Assembly (NCBI GenBank): GCA_022457065.1
Contig: JAJGBQ010000003.1
Location: 4,030,001-4,094,000 of the forward strand
DNA: 64,000 nucleotides
From: Curvularia sp. ZM96
Lineage: Eukaryota > Ascomycota > Dothideomycetes > Pleosporales > Pleosporaceae
Direction of reading: 5' to 3'
Within the stretch, counting starts at the first letter, position 1. Every line of letters begins with the position of its first letter. Made by a program: the position numbers and the translations under genes. The notes under the pieces are model-generated. The model was not told the origin of the DNA. It made no database searches and saw only the letters and a list, made by a program, of their open reading frames with translations. Positions 46,377 through 58,261 of this stretch are shown here, one piece after another.

Positions 46377-47372
46377 ATGCCTTCCAAAGCTAGCACAGGC
46401 GATCTCCATGTCGCCAAGCTCTTTTCTGTCAAGGACTATGTCTGCGTTGTGACTGGAGGAGGTTCTGGCATAGGTTTGATGGCTGCTCAGGCGTTGGCTG
46501 CCAATGGTGCCAAGGTATGTACGCGTCCCAGTGTCGGTGCATACACCCTAACGAGTGAATCCAGGTATACATTACTGGCCGTCGTCAAGAAGGTAAGAAA
46601 AAGCTTGTTCGTAACGTCATATTCACGACACTGACTTCTGCGCCAACCGAAAGCCCTGGAGACTGCTGCAAAGTCACACAATCCCGATGAAGGTGGCCAG
46701 ATAATACCGCTTTCGCCTTGTGACGTAACGAAGAAGGATGATCTGGAGCGCATGTACCAGGAGCTGGCTTCCAAGGAAAAGTACATCAACCTGCTCGTCG
46801 CATCAGCTGGAGTATCTGGCGAAAAGGCAGTGCCGGACGCAGAAAAGGCCACGGATATGAAGAAGAAGCTCTTTGACAACGAGACGTTTGAGGGCTGGGC
46901 CGAGACGTACAACACCGATGTCACTGCAGTGTACTTCTCGACAGTTATTCTGTTGCCTCTATTGCAAGCTGGAACCGAGACCCATGGTCATCTCTCGGCG
47001 TCAGTTATTGTCATCAGCTCCATGTCGGGCATCATCAAGGACGCGCAGGGCCACTTCAGCTACAATGCGGCCAAGGGCGGTACTGTCCACTTGAGCAAGC
47101 TCATGTCGGCCGAGTTCCAGAAGCTTCGCATTCGTGTGAACAGCATTGCGCCGGGCTACTTCCCGTCCGAGATGACGGCCAAGGAGAGCGACGAGCACCA
47201 GAAGAGCGACCTGCCAGACGAGAAGATTCAGGAGAAGGGCCACGTTCCACACGGACGGGCGGGAAGCGATGCAGAGATGGCACAGGCAGTCATCTTCTTT
47301 GCCAAGAACTCGTACGTTAATGGGCAGATTCTGGCGGTTGACGGTGGCGTGCTCAACGTTGTGAGCTCTTGA
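46377..47372 (+). CDS. Short-chain dehydrogenase/reductase (SDR)
   Basis: Three exons, 46377-46514, 46565-46592 (28-nt micro-exon) and 46654-47372, give 294 residues. It is a classical SDR that reduces or oxidises a carbonyl/alcohol with NAD(P)H. The cofactor motif TGGGSGIG lies near residue 26-33, and the micro-exon supplies the second strand with VYITGRRQE; Arg-Arg there favours NADP(H). LVASAGVSG replaces the usual NNAG, then come the catalytic Ser in VISSMSG, YNAAKGG (Tyr-x-x-x-Lys) and PGYFPSEMT. The C-terminal VNGQILAVDGG is typical of 3-oxoacyl-reductase-like SDRs such as the RhlG group. No targeting signal is visible, so it is probably cytosolic. The substrate is not predictable. Confidence 0.9.
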
Positions 47373-47972
47373 AGTGGCTGCAGCGACGCGGGAAGGAAAA
47401 GGCAGATGGGGGCCCGGGGTTGGTTTCAAGCATGGCAAGGGAACTATCAAGGTCGGAGTATGGCGTGGTCGGCATTGCAGTATGACAATAGCATGTTTGG
47501 GGGAAATGATATAAGGTTCGATATGAAACGCGTGAGCTGCGGGTTCCATCGGCTGTCTATAATACACAGAGCAGAGGATGACGAATTGAGTCGGTGCGAA
47601 GTCCCAAATGGGTGGTGGTCAAAGCCATAGCTTCCCCACATTCCCCGCCATCAGGCCAAGCTGGTTGGGTGTGAGGCATGACGGGCGGTATACCGAGAGG
47701 ACAGTAAGCCATGGATTGCGCCCGGTGCCTGTGGCGTATACCAGTAGTACACATGTGGTGAGCGGGCGCACGTGAATACGCGTGAACAAGGTTGTGCACC
47801 CTGCCGAAAGCATAAAAAAAAGCAACAACGGGACCTAGGGCAACAGAAAGGCAGAGAAGGCGGGCTAGCAGGGCGCTGGGTAGGCCCAGTCCAGGCACAG
47901 CGGCGATGGCAGATGTCGCGACGGCTGGCGAGTAGAAGCGCGGCGGGCAGCTGGCTTGTGTAGCGGTCTAGT

Positions 47973-48018
47973 ATGCGTTGCGTAGCGCAGCGTTGGGTAG
48001 CGTAGCGTTGGTAGCGTG
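47973..48018. repeat. Imperfect tandem repeat (tagcg-based)
   Basis: Five to six degenerate copies of a gcgtagc/gcgttg unit lie in the SepH upstream region. They are non-coding as far as I can tell. Confidence 0.6.
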
Positions 48019-48060
48019 ATAGGGCTGCCCACGACGTCGAGGGATCCTGGGACCACGACC

Positions 48061-48104
48061 GCCCTCGCCTTCGCCATCGCCCTCGACCTCGACCTCGACC
48101 TTTG
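48061..48104. repeat. Hexamer repeat (ctcgac/ctcgcc)
   Basis: Three perfect ctcgac copies at 48082-48099 are preceded by ctcgcc-type variants. They lie in the SepH upstream region. Confidence 0.65.
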
Positions 48105-48326
48105 CCCATGACACCGGCCACGCACCCGGCGCACGCCTAGCGACGCTTTGACAGAGTTGGGCAACAAGCGCGGACGTCACGGCCGTCTCTCGCAGGCGAC
48201 AGCAGCTCTGGGATTCGCTGGCCAGATTGCAAGGCGTGTTTCGCGGCCAGGATCCCCAACTGATAATTGCTCTTTCGCTCCCACGGCGTGAGACGGACCC
48301 CGCCAACGATCCAAGCCGGGTCGCGC

Positions 48327-48577
48327 ATGGACGAACAACAACGACCGTACCCGGGACTTTGATGTCAACTGCTGCAAACGACTGTGCGCCTGGTTTCCGC
48401 GGTCAAGCTGCCGCTGCTGCTGTTGCTGCTCTCGCTGCCGCTGCCGCTTCTGCTGTTGCTCGAGGACATGCACACCGCAGCGAGTCTCGCTCCGCCGCCC
48501 AACCTCGACCACAACACACAACTCTCCCGTCACAAGCCGCCGACGGACTTGACGCGGACATAAGAAAAGCCCGTTAA
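48327..48577 (+). promoter_or_regulatory. Possible overlapping upstream ORFs of SepH
   Basis: A short frame of 11 codons starts at 48327 (MDEQQRPYPGL) and its TGA at 48360-48362 overlaps the ATG at 48362 of a second frame that ends at 48577, 45 bp before the SepH ATG. The second frame is mostly an Ala-rich triplet tract. If the SepH transcript begins upstream of 48327, these could limit its translation. The transcript start is unknown. Confidence 0.35.
48406..48460. repeat. GCT-type trinucleotide tract
   Basis: Interrupted gct/gcc/gtt triplets lie in the SepH upstream region. The tract lies inside the second upstream ORF, where it encodes Ala and Val. Confidence 0.75.
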
Positions 48578-48622
48578 GAGCCACTGCGACTGGGTCCAGG
48601 GCCGCCGCAGCCCAAAGCCAGC

Positions 48623-51600
48623 ATGGTCTCACAACCACCCAAGCCCTCGCATGCCTCCTCCAACCCGCGCTCCAACACTCCCGGCGGCCACTCCAAGAAG
48701 CCTTCGTCCTCGTCGAACCACAATGGCCAGCCTCGCGACCGCGAGCAGCGCCCCAGCAGAGAAGGAACCGCGCAAAAGGCTGCCCAGGACGTCGCCGGCC
48801 TCAAGGACTACCAGCTCGGCGACTGCTTGGGAAAAGGCGCCTTTGGCAGCGTCTACCGCGCGCTCAATTGGGGCACCGGCGAGACGGTCGCCATCAAGCA
48901 GGTCCGCCTCGAGAACCTTGGCGCCGCAGATCTAAAGAACATGGAGATGGAGATCGACCTGCTCAAGAACCTGAACCACCCCAACATTGTCAAGTACCAC
49001 GGCTTCGTGAGGAGCTCAGAGAGCCTGTATATTATTCTAGAGTGAGTTTCGCCTGCCCAGCGCATTCGCTGCCTGGAATTGGACCAACTGCTAACCTGCT
49101 CAGGTACTGCGAAAATGGATCGTTACACAGCATCTGCAAGAACTTTGGAAAATTCCCTGAAAACCTCGTCGCCTTATACATGTCCCAGGTCCTGCATGGA
49201 CTTCTGTACCTGCACGAGCAGGGTGTCATACACCGAGATATCAAGGGTGCAAACATCTTGACTACAAAGGAGGGCTTGGTCAAACTAGCAGACTTTGGCG
49301 TCGCGACAAAGCAGTCAGGTCTGGACCAGTCGAGCGTAGTGGGCACGCCGTATTGGATGGCCCCAGAAGTCATTGAGCTTTCCGGCGCCACCACTTCATC
49401 AGACATATGGAGCCTGGGATGTACCGTCATTGAGCTGATAGAGGGAAAGCCGCCGTACCATAAGCTGCAACCCATGCAGGCCCTGTTCAGGATAGTCAAC
49501 GACGAGCATCCGCCGATTCCTGGCAGTGCTTCCCCGGTCAGTAGATCCCTTCCAAGCCCTGCTATTCTGAAACACGTATGCTAATCCTTGCAGCTATTGC
49601 GTGAGTTTCTTATGGAGTGTTTTCAGAAGAACCCCACACTTCGTATTTCCGCAAAGCGCCTCCTCAAGCACCCGTGGATTCTCAGCGCCAAGCGCACTGT
49701 TCCTGCGGTCCCCACAAAGCCGACCGAATATCAAGAAGCTGTCAAGTCTGTGCAGGAGTGGAATGAAGCCCTAAAATCACCCAGTTCTCTGCGGAGGACT
49801 CCCCGTCTTGGCACCGGTGCGCAACGGTCCTCTCCTGCCGCAGCCAACGGCCCCGGTGCAGCGTCCCGTAGGGCAGCAGTGAATGTGAACCTTAACATGT
49901 CCAAGAATAGACCTACCGCGGAATCGTTTCGTTCTCCCGACTTGGACCATGACGACAACTGGGACAAAGATTTCGCTGAAAGCATATCTCCTCGTGCTCT
50001 GCAGATGCCGCATCTCAAGCCCCAGGACCACTTTGGTGGTCTCTTCTCCGGTGACAGGCTCAAAGCATTTGCAAGCTTTGAGTCAGTTACAGAAAACGCC
50101 GAGTTTGGGGACGGAGAAGCTACAGTCAAGAGCCCGAAGAGCATGCAACAGAACCAGGGTGTTCCAAAGGTTTCTGGTCAGAGATCAAACGAAAGGGCAA
50201 ACAGACCAAGCAGCAAATCTGCAAGCACTGGTCGATCTTCAAGATCTGCGTCAAGCGCTACTGATTCAGAGTATGAGGACAGGTACGACATACAACCAAG
50301 AACAGCGTTCCTTCGAGCAACACCTAGGGCTTCGCAACCACTGAGGCCGAGAAGCGCTGCCCCAGCGCGGCCTAGCCAGCTGTTCCGCGAAGACACGATT
50401 GAGGACTACTCAGATCTCATGCCAGCTGACGAGAGCGCTTTTGCACGCAAATTGGCGTCCATGCAGTATGCTCAACCACCAGCTACGCAACCCAAGCAGA
50501 TGGGTGCTACGAACAACTCACCCTCTGATAACTTCTCTCCTCGGCTATTCCATCCAAGCGACCTGAAAGGAGGACCCAAGTCAGCACGAGATATAAAGTC
50601 GAGCGGAAACATCCATCAGCGATCAACAAGCTCAACGTCGAATCGCAGATTGCATCGGACGCAATCTGAAATCGAGATCCAAAAGTATGCTGAGGATGAA
50701 GGAGACGATTTTTCAGATGTTTTTGGTGACATTAAAGGTCGTTTGGCTAACCCTGGTCGACCTGAAAGTGACAGCGGAAGCGAACATAGCAGTCTCGCCA
50801 TGATTACATCAAAAATGGCAAGCTCATTTACCATTGCTGATGAGGATGATCTCGACCCATTTGCGAACCTCGACGAGACCTTGGACAACATCAACCTGGA
50901 GAACAATGTTGCGCGGGACCGAGACGATCGCCTAACGAAGATGACGGAAGGCCTTGTCGGCTGCTTGAAGACTAGTCAGCCAGATGACGAGCTCCTCGAG
51001 ATTGCAGATCAACTACTGGAAGTACTGCATGAGTCGCCAGACAAACGCTCAATCATTTTGCGGAGTCATGGCATGTTGCCTATTCTGGAGATTCTTGGAA
51101 CCAGACCACACAATGAGGTCGTCCTACCACTTTTGAAGATTATCAACCTCATCATCCTGGAAGATGCGGAGTCGCAAGAGAGTTTGTCATTCCTCGGAGG
51201 AATCCCGACCATCTGCTACTTTGCTTCCAAGAAATTCCCGAGCGATATCCGGAAAGAAGCCGCTGCATTCGTGCGGCAGATGTACCAGACAAGTACCCTG
51301 ACGCTCCAGATGTTCATTGGATGCGGTGGCATCAATGTGCTTGTCGAATTCCTGGAAGAAGACATCGATGCTGAGCGCGATTTGGTGCTTATTGGTGTTA
51401 ATGGTGTGTTTGGAGTATTTGAACTACAAGGGCCCACGCCGAAGAACGACTTTTGCCGTATTTTCTCGAGATCGAGTGTGCTGTATCCTCTCAGCTTAGT
51501 CTTGAACCGAATGGTTGAGGAAGATGGCGAGGTCGCGAGACTTATTGTGGGTAGGATTGTCCAGATCTTTCTCATCTTCTCACAGGCAGAGAGCCATGTG

Positions 51601-53380
51601 AAGGATCTCGTGGCCGACCGGATGATTTTAAAGCGCAAGTCATTCTGATCAAATTATTTTGAAGCAAAGCTGACGATATACAGGTGTTCTCAAAGACCTC
51701 CGCAAGATGGCTCCGCCACACCAGATCACTATGCTCAAGTTTATCAAGAACCTTAGTTCGCTTTCTTCGACCCATGAAGCTCTCCAGAACTCCAATGCGA
51801 TCGATATTCTGATCGACTTGCTCAAATCCACTCGACAAAAGGATGCAATGAGCCGCAGCCAAAGCCAGTCTTCGTCTAATCCGAAACGCCCACAACCTTT
51901 CGCCCGTGAGATTTCGAACCAGATTCTCAACACCATGTACAACCTGTGTCGACACAACAAAAGCAGGCAGGAGGAGGCCGCATTGTCAGACATTATACCC
52001 CTGCTCAAGGACGTTGTGCGTGAGGGTGGGCCACTCAAGGAGTTTGCCCTGCCTGTGCTACTGGAGATGGTTAACTCTGGAAAGGTGGCCCGCAAGATGC
52101 TGTGGGATGCAAAGGGTCTTGCGTTCTACGTGTCGTTGCTGGGTGACCGCAATTGGGCGGTGACTGCCCTGGATGCCATTTTCGTCTGGTACGTCTCGAT
52201 CATTCATCCACAATCTTCGTAAAATGTGCTAATAACAATTTGTAGGCTGCAGGAAGAGACAGCTCGTGTCGAGCAATATCTCCTATCTCCCCAATCCAAC
52301 TTCACAGCCGCTGTAATCTCCGCCTACACGTCCGCGGACTTACCGCAATCCACTTTCGAAAACATGCTGGAACCTCTACAAAAGGTAGTCCGTCTATCAC
52401 CGCCCATCGCTGCCTCGCTCGCAGTGCCAGAGATCTTCAGCCGAACTGAGCAGAAGCTTGGACACAAGGATGCCGTAACCCGGCTCAACTTCCTCCGCAT
52501 TCTGCGCACGATATGCGATGCAAAGGACGAAGGTTGCTGGCTGGTTCGCGCCTTTGGCTGCTACGAGCGCATTACCTGGCTCATGGAGCACGATTCTGCT
52601 GTGTTAGTACGCCAAATGGCTGAAGAACTTGTTCGAGCATGCGATGAAGTAGAACTTTCGGGCGTAAATAAGGGTTCTAACGGAAAGCGAAGCATCAGCC
52701 GCGCTTCTGCAACAGGTTTAAACCTACGACGTCCAGCTTCATCAGCTGGTCGACGCGATGGTTCGGGCTCGAGCACAGGCTCTACCTTGATTGGAAGCGG
52801 CATGGGCCTAACACCTCCTACACCTAATTCTCTCAAGAACACATTCATGCTGCCACCCATGAGTGGTACCCCAACATCACTAGGCAGCGGTCGCGACCGC
52901 ATCTTGCGCTCCCAATCGTCGGCAGGAATGTGGGATCTCGCCGAAGACCCCACCACTGTCCTCCCTCCCTCCTCAGGTCGTTCCAAACCGCCCGCGCTAG
53001 CACGCAGCTCAACCTCTTTTGCAGCTCTGCAAGGTAACACAGGCACCCCAACTGCGGCCCGCACACCATCTCGCCCACCCTCCCGCGACGCAGCATCCTC
53101 GCTTGCCCGCATAGAAGCTAACAACTCCAACAATCCGAATGCAAAGTCCAATTCCCGCCTTCCTAAAGCCCGTCAAGATCGTCTCAGTGAAGCAGTCATC
53201 AGGCGTCGACAGAGTACCGTTGGCGAGAACGACGCGCCAACAAATGGTGCCCATGGCACGCCAACGCCGCCACCAAGGAATGCTGCACCACCACTCCCCC
53301 GGCTTCAAATCGTACGACGAAGGCGAGAGACTAGTGGTGGAGAGATGAGTACTCCTAGTCGCAAAGGCACTGCGGATTAG
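48623..53380 (+). CDS. sepH: Septation initiation protein kinase SepH (Cdc7-type)
   Basis: Five exons, 48623-49041, 49104-49536, 49594-51634, 51684-52188 and 52246-53380, give 1,510 residues. SepH is the Ste20-like kinase of the septation initiation network (fission yeast Cdc7, Aspergillus SepH), acting at spindle pole bodies below the Spg1-type GTPase to trigger septum formation. The kinase domain runs from about residue 63 to 318: GKGAFGSVYRA, Lys92, HRDIKGANI (Asp185), LADFGVATK (Asp203), GTPYWMAPEV. A Ser-rich linker with a short acidic DEGDDF-like patch follows, then an armadillo-like helical region at about 770-1200 (LLEIADQLLEVLHESPDK, ILEILGTRPHNEVVLPLL), then a Ser/Pro/Arg-rich tail. 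Intron 3 is a GC-AG intron, needed to join LKR to VLKDLRKM. The length is slightly above the usual 1,300-1,400. Confidence 0.95.
51635..51683 (+). other. GC-AG intron in SepH
   Basis: The exon ends TTAAAGC and the intron begins GCAAGT, ending ATATACAG. No GT donor nearby restores frame, and reading through gives a stop after four codons. Joining at GC-AG gives R-V-L-K-D-L-R-K-M, the conserved SepH/Cdc7 sequence. Confidence 0.85.
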
Positions 53381-54283
53381 AAGGCCGTTGTCGCTGGTGT
53401 CGAGCTTCCAGCAGGTGATTGCGGATATTTGACGCAGGTCAGGAGGCGAAGGGGATGGACGGGCGTGTAAGGGTCCAAGATGTTCTGGTCATCCCTTTCA
53501 TAACCGGAGCTTTCTCTTTTCCTTTGTATCTTTCTTTCTTTCCTTCTGTCCAAACATGCATAACGGCGCCAGGCGTTTTCCAGACGCTGCCTCAGGCAAG
53601 CAAAATTGGGGAAATTACTTGCAAAGTGGGGTGGCATTTTCACATACTGGGATCACAAGCGGGCTGAGCAAAGCATTGATATAGACGTCTTGCAGGCCTT
53701 TCGTTACTTTCCTATGTCCCGCATAGCCTAGGCGTTTTCTTTCTTTTGGTTGATTGATGGGTGTTCCTTGAGAAGGGAGAGCGAGAGATGAGATTGCACT
53801 CGTTCTTGTCCTTCTTTTTCCATTTCTGATAGAGCATTGGATTTTGCGGGAGCAATGCGTGTGCTTCTACTGTGGTATGCTCTGCTGCTGTGCTACTAGC
53901 CATGCTGACATACAATTGAACCAAAAGATTGGAATAAGGTAGTCGTGTATGTGTGCGTGTGTGTAAGAGATGCAAGATTAAGTCATCCAAGCACCATCAC
54001 AGAGTTACTTCTGATTTTCGCATCTCGGCCTGTCATCAACACCTGCGCGAATATTTTGTATGCAAGTCAACTCGACGAAACAAGTAATAGAAAATGCACG
54101 CTTTCAACCTATGTTCATAAATTCTGTGCCAAAACAAAGGATTGAACTGCTACATATATGGTCTTACATACATTATTTCATTTCAGATTATTCATAACCA
54201 GCGCCTGGTCATACCCCAAAGCAAAATGTCACCACTATTCGTTCTTTTTTTTTTTTGAACTTTTGTTCAAAGTCATTAACACA
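53381..54283. other. Convergent intergenic region
   Basis: These are the 3' flanks of SepH and the GPI-type gene. A gtgtgcgtgtgtg run lies near 53948 and a T tract at 54246-54256. Nothing else was seen. Confidence 0.5.
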
Positions 54284-55111
54284 TTACAACATCGCCAGCC
54301 CAGCAATAGCAACAGCTATAGCCGCTCCCGCTCCCGCAACCTTTGCCGCACCAGCGGTAAACTCTGGCAGTGAGGAACCCGTCGTAGTCGCATTGGGGGT
54401 CCTAGACGGCGCCGCAACAGACGAACGAGATACACTAGGCACCACAGGCACAACCGGAGTCACACTGGGCACACCCTTCGACGACGCAGGTGAAGAGACA
54501 GCCACCGCGGACGACGACGACGGCGCCTCGCTTTCCGTCTCCACGGGTGTCGTCTCAGCGTCATCCGTTGCAGACGCACTAGGCACGGATTCTGTAGCAG
54601 AAGCAGGAGCATCGGGAATCAGCGTTACGTCTACGCCGAAGGCTTTGGCGCATTCTTCGGCGTTCAGGTTCTCTGGGCAGCAGTAGGTTTGGCCGGCGCC
54701 GTCGTTGGTGCAGTAGTCGCCTGGGCCACAGGCATCTGGTTTATATGTGTTAGTGGTGTGTTTACGTCAAATCCCAAGGGTGTGTAAGAGAGAGAGGGAG
54801 AAGGAGGAAGAGAACGGTGTAAACGTACTTCCGGTGCCGTCGGTGCAGCAGTGACTTCCGTCGGTGGTAGAGTGGCAACTTAGAATAAAGGTACTATCTG
54901 AAGGGCATTGAACCTGGTCTGCGCCGCAGACCTCAGCGCAAGTATCGCCGTCGCCGTTGCAGGGGCTGCTGGAGGGGTAGTAGCCTTGTCGTTTGGACAT
55001 GCCGTTGCCGCGAGGCAGCATGGCCCCATAGGAGCGAGGGTTGTTGGAGATGCCTTGTAGGGCGAGGACGGAGGTGCTGAGGAGAGCGAGGGTAACGAGT
55101 GGTGCGTGCAT
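54284..55111 (-). CDS. Cys-rich secreted protein with likely GPI anchor
   Basis: Two exons, 55111-54829 and 54735-54284, give 244 residues. A signal peptide (residues 1-18) is followed by a Lys-Arg processing-like site (SKRQG, about 39-43). Two Cys-rich modules follow, one per exon: CNGDGDTCAEVCG ... SHCCTDG and ACGPGDYCTNDGAGQTYCCP, each ending in a CC pair. Residues about 140-215 are a Ser/Thr/Val/Pro linker suited to O-glycosylation. The C terminus is a hydrophobic Ala/Gly tail (GAGAAIAVAIAGLAML) after a small-residue region, as in GPI attachment signals. The protein is probably at the cell wall or plasma membrane. The Cys spacing resembles small chitin-binding-like or knottin modules, without a firm family. 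Confidence 0.85.
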
Positions 55112-56150
55112 GATGAAAAAGTAGGTAGCGACGGAGTAGTCTGTATAGATGGAGTGAATGAAAGCAGTGTTTTCGAACTGTCCTTCCGTGCGAAGATGGA
55201 GAGGGAAATGAAATACACAGAGGTCTTTATATATATATCTTCACTCCATTCAGCCCCGTAGATCCAAAGACAGCCCTCGACGTTCAGGCCACCGCCTCTT
55301 CAGCCTTCAATCTTTTCTCGCTCTCCCATGGTACACCGCGTTACCCCATGCCTACTCCCTAGCTCTTGCAACAAGCATCATGACCGGTTTTTTGCTTATC
55401 GGTGGCTTAATTTGAATGCAGCCAATCCACGAGCCAGATTCTACAACGCCAACTCTTCTTGTTCGCTTATTCACGCCTTTCTTGGGGAAGTATTTACTAT
55501 GAATTGCAAGGAAGGGCAAGGCTGAGTGCCTAGCCATACCGTATATCGCTTTCGACACGCCTTGGCATTTCAGTGATTTTAAGCCTTGCAGCTCTTGGCC
55601 TGGGGAATTGTCCAATCGAGGGGGATGGTGGCTGGCGCCCCATCGACTGGAGCAGTGTTGTTCCTGCATGTGGGGAAGAATCGAGAGCTAAATTTGCAAG
55701 AGCTGAGGTGTGTTGTTGTCGGTCGGAGAATGTCACTTGATGCACCTGATTGCATGCATGGCGGGTGGGTCCAGGGTCTGATGCCTGGATGGCTTGAAGT
55801 TGCAGGATTTGCTTGTAGAAGGACTGTAGTACACGAGCAAAGTGTGTGAGATATGTTGTTTGTATCTCTGCAGATCAATGCTGACGCATGTTTTGCGGAG
55901 TGGTTCAGCCGGACTGAATTAACGAGACGAGGAGTATTGGTGTTCTGGCCCCCAAACAGCCACATTTCACCGTCGCACCATAGCTAGTCCATGTCCGTAT
56001 TAGTGTGCTGGCTGTAGCGGCCAAGCTGAGCAGCTTTCATGGACTCTGGTCCTGCCATTCCGCTGCGCCTCCACTTTTCGCCAGACTTGCTGCCTGCGAT
56101 GCACTGTACAGCCCTCAGGAACAACTAAACAGTTGCGCTGGTCGAACCGC
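55112..56150. other. Divergent promoter region
   Basis: This is upstream sequence of the GPI-type gene (minus) and the HET-domain gene (plus). A TATA-like run lies at 55228-55238. Frames at 55328-55965 overlap on both strands and have no support. Confidence 0.5.
55228..55238 (-). promoter_or_regulatory. TATA-like element of the GPI-type gene
   Basis: A tatatatata run lies about 118-128 bp upstream of the ATG at 55111, with pyrimidine-rich sequence between on the coding strand, a usual fungal core-promoter arrangement. Confidence 0.4.
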
Positions 56151-58261
56151 ATGCCTTTGCCAAAGTGCCTCAGGGGCCCTGTGCGCCCGGCCTCGTCCAC
56201 GCGCCAATCGCAACGGAAGAAATGTCGCATGTGCAATCATCTCGACCCGAGGGGCCATACCAGCTCAGTATATGCGAATGAAAACGTCAAAGAGACCCGT
56301 GCGAGCCTTAGCCTAGTGGCTGATGCTTTAAGTTTAGCAAAGGTGAAAGAGAGTGGATGTAGATTTTGCCTGGTGCTCGCCCTTGTTCTAGATGCTTTTT
56401 TTCCTAAATGGAGAGGCTCAAGAGCCAGAGTCAACGTCGACATAAAAGAGAAGGGCACGATCAAGGTTACGCTAAGCGGAGAGCGTTGGAAGGATGAGAT
56501 TGCCGAAATCTACGCCGCCCCAGGTAGGCAATTTTTTCCATAGCGCATTCATGCCTGTTTAGGCAGCAGGCTGAGTTTGTCGTTTAATTCTCCGCATAAA
56601 AGAACATCAGGCTGTTATGCACGCAACTCGAGTTTATCTAACAGCTTGCAGCGTCACGGCCACCATGGCCTACCTTGGGCTCTGCGCATCACATCCCAAC
56701 CAACTCGGGATCGGATGACACATTCAACTTCATTCGGCGCTGCATACAAGGTTGCATTGGCAATCCAAAGCACACAGCCTGCAAATTCCCATGTCCATCC
56801 AGCTTCTCGCCTCCTAAGCGTCTTCTCGATGTAGGGAAAAGCTCATCACCTGTCAGACTCATTGACACCCAAGGCAAGAACTTCCAGTATGCTGCGCTTT
56901 CGCATTGCTGGGGATCGTCACCGCCGCTCGTTGCGACCAAAGACAACTGGGCCAAGATGACAGTCAACATCTCTTTCGATACTCTTCCTCCTTTGTTCCA
57001 AGATGCAATCATCATTACTCGTCAGCTCGGCTTGCGCTATTTGTGGGTTGACAGTCTCTGCATCATTCAAGACTCAGTCCGAGACTGGGAAACTGAGTCG
57101 GCAAAGATGGGGAGCATCTACCAGAACAGCTACGTCACAATTGCTGCTACTCAGTCTGCAAATAGTAGTGTAAGATGCCTGGTCGAAAGGCGGAAGCCTG
57201 TTAAGATATTATACCGTAATACCAGCGGAAAGGAAACCGCACTGAGAGCTAGGAAGATTCTAGATCACCATCCAAGCCACGCGCCGGGCGGAGGTCCTGC
57301 AAAACCAGTCGGTCCACTCACATCACGTGCTTGGGCACTTCAGGAGCATGTCTTGAGCACGAGAATATTGCACTACACCGCAACAGAACTGTTGTTTGAG
57401 TGCAAGACATCATACCGTTGCGAGTGTATGCCGGAGCGAAGATCCTATCCTACAACACCCGCATTAATCCCAAAAGCTATTTCAAGCAAGAAACCAGACG
57501 CTGTACGGCAGGCGTGGCAACGTATCGTCGAGCACTATACCGCACGCCAGCTCACCGTTGGCACAGATAAACTCCCCGCAATCTCAGGTATTGCGAACAA
57601 GATCAGAAAAGCAACACATTCGGACTATCTCGCGGGCTTATGGAAATGCAACCTAGCTTCCGATTTACTATGGCATGTGGATCGGACAGACAATTCTTGC
57701 TCTAATAGCCTTGCCCTAGAAAACTGGCGCGCGCCTGCTTTCTCTTGGGCAAGCTTGAATACACCTGTCACATACACAATGCTAGACGACGAAGAGCGAG
57801 AAGCGTTCCAACCCCTCATTACTATCACCAACTGCAAGACTACGCCTGTTGGGCTGAACCCGCTGGGTGCCATCTCGAGCGGCTCCGTAAAACTGCGTGG
57901 CCCAACGGTCTCTTGCACATTGTCCGCGAACCAGAATCATGGAGCGTGGGAGTACAATCTTGCGATCAAAGGCACAAGTACAATACCTGTAATACACGAC
58001 TGCTTGCTCACAGAAGTCGAGTTTGAAAACAACAAGGGAGAGAAGCAGAAGACGGTTCGTCGCGCACTAGCTTCTGATACTATATGTCGATTTGATGCAA
58101 GTGTATTGTGCTTGGGTGTCGCCCGGTACGACAACGTTGTCGCGGGCCTTGTACTGGGCGTATCGGCTCAACACCATCCAGCATGGGAGCGACTAGGGAC
58201 TTTTGCAGCGGGTACCGAAGCGATTGAGAGGAGCGAAGAGATGGAACTAGTTCTTGTTTAA
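56151..58261 (+). CDS. HET-domain (heterokaryon incompatibility) protein
   Basis: Two exons, 56151-56523 and 56652-58261, give 660 residues. The HET domain spans about 203-360: YAALSHCWGSS, then DAIIITRQLGLRYLWVDSLC, IIQDSVRDWETESAKMGSIY and NSYVTIAAT, the standard HET signature blocks. Downstream LTSRAWALQEHVLSTRILHYT is the usual WxxQE element. The N terminus has a small Cys motif (KKCRMCNHLD), common ahead of HET domains, and GCRFCLVL. HET domains trigger cell death in vegetative incompatibility and other recognition pathways, with TIR-like nucleotide chemistry proposed. No NACHT, WD or prion-type partner domain is present. The first exon is less certain than the second: the start at 56151 is the first ATG in frame. 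Confidence 0.88.

Larger units (their letters stand above)
47373..48622. other. Intergenic region, SepH promoter and leader
   Basis: This holds the SDR 3' flank and the SepH upstream region. It contains tandem tagcg-type copies (47973-48018), a ctcgac hexamer run (48061-48104) and a gctgct-type triplet tract (48406-48460). ORFs here mostly encode these repeats and are not supported as genes, apart from the possible upstream ORFs listed separately. Confidence 0.55.

Noticed and set aside
47651..48121. 156-codon minus-strand frame beginning with an RGRGR run
   Set aside because: The start is the complement of the ctcgac repeat and the rest has no domain.
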